Assembly: GCA_019310195.1 (NCBI GenBank) | Contig: JAFDET010000118.1 | Location: forward strand, 1 to 11,653 | Source of the DNA: Deltaproteobacteria bacterium | Lineage (GTDB): Bacteria > Myxococcota_A > UBA9160 > JAFDET01 | Reading direction: 5' to 3' | Length of the DNA stretch: 11,653 bases | Shown here: positions 7,899 to 11,653 of the stretch, piece by piece | How the letters are laid out: every line of letters begins with the position of its first letter | How positions within the stretch are numbered: the first letter of the stretch is position 1 | Made by a program: the position numbers and the translations under genes | Notes under the pieces: model-generated | What the model was told of the DNA's origin: nothing | Database searches by the model: none | Seen by the model: only the letters and a program-made list of their open reading frames with translations

Positions 7899-9251
7899 TC
7901 AGGGTTCCACTCCGCTGTCGAGGAAGGGCTCCAGCAGGGCCCGCATGTCGACGCGGGCGCGGATGCGCGCGCAGAGCAGGAACGAGCCCACCAGCTTGCG
8001 GTGCAGGAACACGGTCTCCGGGGGCGGCGGGTGCAAGAAGCCGCGCCGGAACATCAGATCGAGCCCGATGTCGCGTGCGCGGGCCGCCAGGTTCGAGTGG
8101 GCGAAGTCGTACGGTCCCCGGTTCCGGAACGGCTCGCAGACCAGCAGGATCAGGTCCACCAGGCCTTCGCTGCGGTGCTCCGTCTCGTCGGAGCCCACGT
8201 AGCCGATGGCCGCGGCGGCCCGGTGCACCGCGGGCCGGTCGCCGTCGATGACGGCGCGGCAGAGATCTGCGTACCGTGCAGCGAACGCGGGCTCGAACTC
8301 CCGGGTCGAGCCGAAGTCCAGCAGCAGGATGCGGTCGTCCGCCGGGTCCACCAGGTAGTTGGCGAAGTTCGGGTCCGTCTGCATGAAGTGGAATTCGAAG
8401 AGCTCGCGCAGAACCAGGTGCTCGAGCATGCGGCCGGCCTCGTCGCGGCGCACCTGATCGGTGCCCCGGGCCGCGAGATCTTCGATGGGCAGGCCGCGCA
8501 TGCGATCCATGGCCAGCACCCGCTTCGTGGTGAGGTCGGCGTGCACGCGGGGCACCACCAGGCGGGGCTCGTCGGCCACCAGCTCGCGATAGCGGCGCAG
8601 GTTCTCGGACTCGGTCAGGTAGTCCGCCTCCTGGCGAAGCTGGCGCTTCGCCTCGGCGACGATGCCGGACACGTCCAGCCCCCCCGGCAGCAGACGCGAG
8701 AGCCGCAGCAGCGCGGCGACGTTGTTCACGTCGCTCTCAATGCTGCGGGCCACGCCGGGGTACTGGATCTTCAGCGCCAGCTCGCGCCCGTCGACTGCCA
8801 CGGCCTCGTGCACCTGGCCGATCGAAGCCGACGCGATCGGATCCATGTCGAAGCGGAGGAAGCGCTCCTCCCAGCCCTTGCCATACGCGCGCCCGAGTGC
8901 GCGGCGCACCTGGGTCTCGGGCATCGTGTCGGCGGCGTCGCGCAGCACCGCCAGAGCCTCGACGAACTCCGCAGGCAGGATGTCGTCGGTCTCCAGGGAG
9001 AGCAGCTGGCCCAGCTTCATGGCCGCGCCGCGCATGCTGGAGAGGCGCCGCGCCAGCTTCTTGGCGTTGGCGCCGGAGAGGATTGCGCTGGCGGCCTCGC
9101 CGGCTCCGCCGCGCAGCGCCCGGCGCGCGCCCTCAGCCAGGCTCCCCGCCGCCAGCTCGCCCGCCATCCAGCCGAAGCGGGCCAGGCGCTCGACTCGGCC
9201 GGAGGGAACGCGGGAACGCCGCTTGGGGGGACGCCGCGGGCCGTCGCTCAC
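7899..9251 (-). CDS. ABC1/AarF/UbiB (COQ8-like) atypical kinase
   Basis: This 450-residue protein carries the full set of family motifs. These are KLGQ at 79-82 (the KxGQ motif of the N-terminal extension), the alanine/serine-rich nucleotide loop IASASIGQVHEA around 139-150, the ATP-contacting K161 in ALKIQYPG, E208-D210 in the family ExD motif, the catalytic loop QTDPNFANY at 291-299 and the metal-binding DFG at 312-314. The C-terminus has the LHRKLxGSFLLCARI helix of COQ8/ADCK-type proteins. Unlike UbiB of enterobacteria, no C-terminal transmembrane helices are visible. Family members support ubiquinone or other isoprenoid-lipid metabolism through an ATPase activity. No ubiquinone biosynthesis gene is in view. 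The start is GTG 9251, preceded by a run of seven G on the coding strand (plus-strand C at 9256-9262) that could pair with the ribosome. It is the first gene of a two-gene minus-strand unit. Confidence 0.9.
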   Translation of the reverse strand: MSDGPRRPPKRRSRVPSGRVERLARFGWMAGELAAGSLAEGARRALRGGAGEAASAILSGANAKKLARRLSSMRGAAMKLGQLLSLETDDILPAEFVEALAVLRDAADTMPETQVRRALGRAYGKGWEERFLRFDMDPIASASIGQVHEAVAVDGRELALKIQYPGVARSIESDVNNVAALLRLSRLLPGGLDVSGIVAEAKRQLRQEADYLTESENLRRYRELVADEPRLVVPRVHADLTTKRVLAMDRMRGLPIEDLAARGTDQVRRDEAGRMLEHLVLRELFEFHFMQTDPNFANYLVDPADDRILLLDFGSTREFEPAFAARYADLCRAVIDGDRPAVHRAAAAIGYVGSDETEHRSEGLVDLILLVCEPFRNRGPYDFAHSNLAARARDIGLDLMFRRGFLHPPPPETVFLHRKLVGSFLLCARIRARVDMRALLEPFLDSGVEP

Positions 9252-9415
9252 GCCACCCCCCCTGCTCCGCCCTTGCTCATCGCACCCCCCTGCCCGCCCC
9301 GGGTGGGGTCGGCCGGCTGACGAGAGCCTACGGAATCGCCGGCTCGCGGTCCCGAGTCGTCTGGGTGACAGCCAAGCGCGGTATTCTCCTCTATCAGGAA
9401 CGAGGAACGCACGCC
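9252..9415. promoter_or_regulatory. Divergent intergenic region between the ABC1 kinase and WS/DGAT genes
   Basis: This 164-nt stretch is the largest non-coding gap in the window and must hold the promoters of two divergent units. Near the minus-strand start it has C-runs at 9256-9262 and 9285-9290. A direct repeat GCCGGCT occurs at 9312-9318 and 9338-9344, and GAGCC 9324-9328 can pair with GGCTC 9341-9345 in a weak stem. On the plus strand TATTCT at 9382-9387 could be a -10 element about 34 nt before the acyltransferase start, but no convincing -35 is found at 17 nt. No operator is recognised. Confidence 0.45.
9402..9407 (+). promoter_or_regulatory. Ribosome binding site of the WS/DGAT gene
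   Basis: GAGGAA lies 8 nt before ATG 9416 and fixes that codon as the start of the acyltransferase, although the same frame is open far upstream. The protein sequence also becomes family-like exactly from this ATG. Confidence 0.6.
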
Positions 9416-10787
9416 ATGCCGCCCAATCCCGAGAGCTCGCCCCTCAGCCCCGAAGACCTGGCGTTCTGGTACGCGGACCAGCCGCGACAGCGAACCACCA
9501 TGGCGCTGCTGATGCTGCTGGATCGCGCTCCGGAGCCCAAACGCCTGCGCGCCGCCGCCGCGCGGGCCGTTGAAGCGGTGCCCCGCCTGCGCCAGCGGGT
9601 GGTAGAGGCGCCCCTGGGCATCGCCCTGCCCCGCTGGGAGGCCGACCCGACCTTCGACCTGGACTTCCACGTGCGCCGCTACTCCCTGGCCGATCTACGA
9701 GCGGCCCTTCGACCGCACCCGGCCCCTGTGGGAGCTGATCGAGATCGATCACCCCCACGGATCCGCAATCTTCTTCCGGCTGCACCATGCCGTGGCCGAC
9801 GGCGTCGGCGGCAACACCATCCTGGCGGCGCTGACCGACGCCGACCGGGAGGGCGAGCCCCTGCCGCCGCCGCCCGACAAGGCGCCGGGCGGCTGGGACG
9901 AGCCTGCGGCCACCACCCGACTGGCCACCGCCGTGCGCGATCGCCTGATGCAAGACGCAGAACGGGGGCGCGCGCTGGCCGGTGCCGCTTGGCGGACGAT
10001 CCGCGAGCCGGGCGCCCTGATGCAGGCAGCGGAGGCCGTGGGCGGCCTTCTGGAAGATGTGGCCTACCGAAGCCCCTCTCCGCTCGCCGCAAGCGGGCGC
10101 GCGCGACGGCTCTCCGGGCTGGAGATCGACTTCGAGCAGCTGCGCCAGACCCGCAAGGCGCTCCAGGGCCGCATGATCGACGTGCTGCTTACGGGCGTGG
10201 CCAGCGCCATGGGCGAGTGGCACCGGCAGCAGGGCCACGGGAAGGTCGAGGAGCTGTTGACCCTGGTGCCCATCAACCTGCGCCCGCCCGAGCTGCAGGG
10301 AGTCGATGCGGGCATCGGCAACCGGACCACCGGCATCCTGGTACGCCTGCCCATCGGACGCCGCCGTCCAATCCCGCGCTTCCGCGAGGTGCGCAAGCGC
10401 GTCGAGGCGCGCAAGCGCAACGCCTCGTCGGAGCTGCTGCCGGAGCTGACCGGCGCGCTGGCCGCCCTGCCCGCCGCGCTCTACCGCCGCCTGTTCTACG
10501 CGTCGGCCCAGCAGATCGACCTGATCGTGACCAACGTGCCGGGCATTCCGATTCCGCGCTACGTGGCCGGCGCGGAGATCACGTCGGCCTACCCGTACGC
10601 GCCCGTGGCTCCCCAGTGCCCCATCAGCGTGGCCCTCTACGGCTACCGAGGCCGGCTCTTCGTCGGCATCGACGCAGACGCCACGGCCGTCCCGGACCTC
10701 GACCCCTTCCGCGACATGCTCGAGCGCTCTTTCCAGGAGCTGGTGGACTCGGCTCTGGGCAAGGCCGCCAAGCGCGCGGACGGCTGA
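9416..10787 (+). pseudogene. WS/DGAT-family acyltransferase (wax ester synthase/diacylglycerol acyltransferase), interrupted by a frameshift
   Basis: Two frames together encode a roughly 456-residue WS/DGAT, the normal length of the family. The first frame (9416 to about 9690) gives the N-terminus with SPEDLAFWYAD, PRLRQRVV and FDLDFHVRRYSL. The second frame (about 9690 to TGA 10785-10787) gives YERPFDRTRPLWE (the PLDRSRPLW motif), the active site HHAVADG at 9783-9803 (HHxxxDG), then VPINLRP, a GNR motif, and TNVPGIPIPRYVAG near the C-terminus (the SNVPGP motif). Family enzymes acylate diacylglycerol or fatty alcohols with acyl-CoA to make storage lipid. Between HVRR and PFDR only about 10 residues remain where relatives have about 23, so the shift goes with a local deletion rather than a single-base slip. 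Without repair the first frame continues as nonsense through the active site. It may be a true pseudogene or an assembly error. Confidence 0.8.
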
Positions 10788-10802
10788 CGCCAGCTCGCCT
10801 CC

Positions 10803-10808
10803 GGAGGA
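10803..10808 (+). promoter_or_regulatory. Strong Shine-Dalgarno before the 44-codon ORF
   Basis: GGAGGA, a near-perfect anti-16S match, ends 5 nt before ATG 10814. It is the best such site seen in the window, and is the main reason to treat the short ORF that follows as translated. Confidence 0.55.
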
Positions 10809-10813
10809 TCCCC

Positions 10814-10948
10814 ATGCGGTTCCGAGCCGTTCCCTGCACCGCCATCCCCGTGCTCCTGACCGCGGGCGCCGACACCAAGAAGATCCGCGTCTCGCTGACC
10901 GCCCGGAACTTCGGCCTCGAACCCCTGGCCCTCGTCCAGGGCCAGTAG
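10814..10948 (+). CDS. Small hypothetical protein, 44 residues
   Basis: This is a short ORF starting MRFRAVPCTAIPVLLTAGAD and ending at TAG 10946-10948. I do not recognise it. The N-terminus has two arginines, a weakly hydrophobic stretch (AIPVLLTAGA) and then a KKIRVSLTAR segment that could form a beta strand. It is too weak for a confident signal peptide. Support for translation comes from the strong GGAGGA site and from the stop sharing a base with the GTG start of the VOC gene (TAGTG), as in coupled genes. It lies 26 nt after the acyltransferase stop. It could be a real small protein, a leader peptide whose translation delivers ribosomes to the VOC gene, or a remnant of a longer gene. Codon use is G/C-ending like the neighbours. 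Confidence 0.45.
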   Translation: MRFRAVPCTAIPVLLTAGADTKKIRVSLTARNFGLEPLALVQGQ

Positions 10949-11361
10949 TGGGCAGCGCCATGTCGCCGGCAAGCGGCGTCCACTTCATCCTGTTCGTGGC
11001 CGATCGGGCGCGCAGCCGCGTCTTCTATGGGGAGGTGCTCGACGCGGCGCCCCGGCTCGACGTCCCGGGCATGACCGAGTTCGAGCTGCCCGGGGGCGCC
11101 GTGCTGGGCCTGATGCCGTCGGCCGGGATCTCGCGCCTGCTGGGCCCCGCCCTTCCCGACCCTGCCGGCGCACAGGGAACGCCTCGCTCCGAGCTCTACC
11201 TGCGGGTCCCCGACCCGGAGGAACGCCTGGCAGCGGCCGTCCGCGCCGGCGCGGCCGAGCTCAGCCGAGTGGCCGTGCGAGACTGGGGCCACCGTGCAGG
11301 CTACTGCCTGGACCCGGACGGCCACGCCCTGGCGTTCGCCTGCGAGGAGCCGGGAGCCTAG
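10948..11361 (+). CDS. VOC-superfamily (glyoxalase/bleomycin-resistance/dioxygenase fold) protein
   Basis: This 137-residue protein shows the paired beta-alpha-beta-beta-beta layout of the vicinal oxygen chelate fold. A first module begins VHFILFVAD and ARSRVFYGEVL, followed by EFELPGGAVLGLM, and a second module begins SELYLRVPDPEERLAAAVRAG and ends with LDPDGHALAFAC. The DPDGHALAF motif (D122-F130) is the classic C-terminal signature. Possible metal ligands are H12 and glutamates in the EFEL and ELYL strands, but single-chain members of this length often lack some ligands, so activity is uncertain. Members include glyoxalases, dioxygenases and drug-binding resistance proteins. GTG 10948 overlaps the stop of the small ORF and has AGGG at 10938-10941, while ATG 10960 is an alternative start. 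It is probably co-transcribed with the small ORF and the acyltransferase. Confidence 0.82.
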   Translation: MGSAMSPASGVHFILFVADRARSRVFYGEVLDAAPRLDVPGMTEFELPGGAVLGLMPSAGISRLLGPALPDPAGAQGTPRSELYLRVPDPEERLAAAVRAGAAELSRVAVRDWGHRAGYCLDPDGHALAFACEEPGA

Positions 11362-11410
11362 CCTGGGCCAGGAAGATCTCCGCCTGGCGAACGAAGAGCT
11401 CCTCGCGCAC

Positions 11411-11653
11411 TCACGCCGGAGCTTGCGCCAGCTCGTCGAGAAGCCGCCCCAGATCGTCGCGACACGCCTCGAGAGTGCCGTCCTGGAAGGCCACCGTCGG
11501 CAGCGTGCCCGGTCCCGGATGCCACGCATCGGAGTGAACCACGCCGGCCTCGTGCACGCCGGTGAAGCCGCGGGGCTCGCCCTCGCAGAGATGGCCGAAG
11601 CGTCGCACGTAGCGGGCCGTCCAGGGCGCCGGTGCCGTCCACCAGGGGCGCTG
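11411..11653 (-). CDS. C-terminal part of an unrecognised minus-strand protein, cut by the window edge
   Basis: An open frame enters from the right edge and ends at TGA (plus-strand TCA at 11411-11413), giving 80 residues. It contains RYVRRFGHLCEGEP, then GFTGVHEAGVVHSDAWHPGP, then a C-terminal helix-like part CRDDLGRLLDELAQA. I do not recognise the family. Reasons to call it coding are the G/C-ending codons throughout this frame, an amino-acid mix typical of a globular protein with an amphipathic C-terminal helix, and its position facing the VOC gene across 49 nt. The frame to its side (11358-11642) is rich in Arg, Gly and Pro and looks like a shadow. The histidines and aspartate around HEAGVVHSDAWH could be a metal site, but this is speculation. 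Confidence 0.55.
   Translation of the reverse strand, partial: QRPWWTAPAPWTARYVRRFGHLCEGEPRGFTGVHEAGVVHSDAWHPGPGTLPTVAFQDGTLEACRDDLGRLLDELAQAPA

Noticed and set aside
9444..10988. Antisense ORF of 514 codons over the broken WS/DGAT gene
   Set aside because: Tempting because the sense gene is interrupted, but the sense frames carry HHxxxDG and other WS/DGAT motifs while the antisense product has none.
11392..11405. Imperfect palindrome between the convergent VOC and terminal genes, as an operator or bidirectional terminator
   Set aside because: There is one mismatch in seven pairs, no loop and no T-tract; it is too short to separate from chance.

Overview
The window is dense, high-GC (roughly 70% by eye) bacterial chromosome with almost no intergenic space, many GTG starts and strongly G/C-ending codons. 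The gene content is a COQ8/ABC1-type kinase, a WS/DGAT acyltransferase, a sphingosine-phosphate-lyase-like PLP enzyme and a GT-C membrane glycosyltransferase. This suggests a lipid-rich Gram-negative such as a Myxococcota or other delta-proteobacterial-type lineage, possibly from a metagenome assembly. The taxonomic guess is inference only. I see no tRNA, rRNA, CRISPR array, insertion sequence or prophage gene.

Left part, plus strand (1-6659): the tail of a medium-chain NAD(P)H-dependent oxidoreductase is followed after 8 nt by a polytopic GT39-like glycosyltransferase. After a 75-nt gap come four tightly packed genes: an FGGY sugar/polyol kinase, a HisN-type phosphatase whose start overlaps the kinase stop (ATGA), an S1P-lyase-like PLP-dependent enzyme, and an alpha/beta hydrolase. 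A kinase, a phosphatase, a carbon-carbon lyase for phosphorylated amino alcohols and a hydrolase in one transcription unit look like a small catabolic or salvage pathway. I do not recognise it as a described system, and its substrate cannot be read from sequence.

Middle, minus strand (6679-9251): two kinase-fold proteins form a coupled pair. A COQ8/UbiB-like ABC1 kinase comes first, and 5 nt later an aminoglycoside-phosphotransferase-fold (ecdysteroid-kinase-like) protein. This unit converges on the alpha/beta hydrolase with only 19 nt between the stops.

Right part (9252-11653): a 164-nt divergent region separates the kinase pair from a plus-strand WS/DGAT (wax ester synthase/diacylglycerol acyltransferase) gene. 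That gene is interrupted by a frameshift that coincides with a local loss of about a dozen conserved residues just before the active-site segment. Then come a 44-codon small ORF with a near-perfect Shine-Dalgarno sequence, whose stop overlaps the start of a VOC/glyoxalase-fold gene, and finally the C-terminal 80 codons of an unrecognised minus-strand gene cut by the window edge.

Most long ORFs in other frames, including antisense ORFs of over 500 codons, are the usual by-product of high GC and are not annotated.
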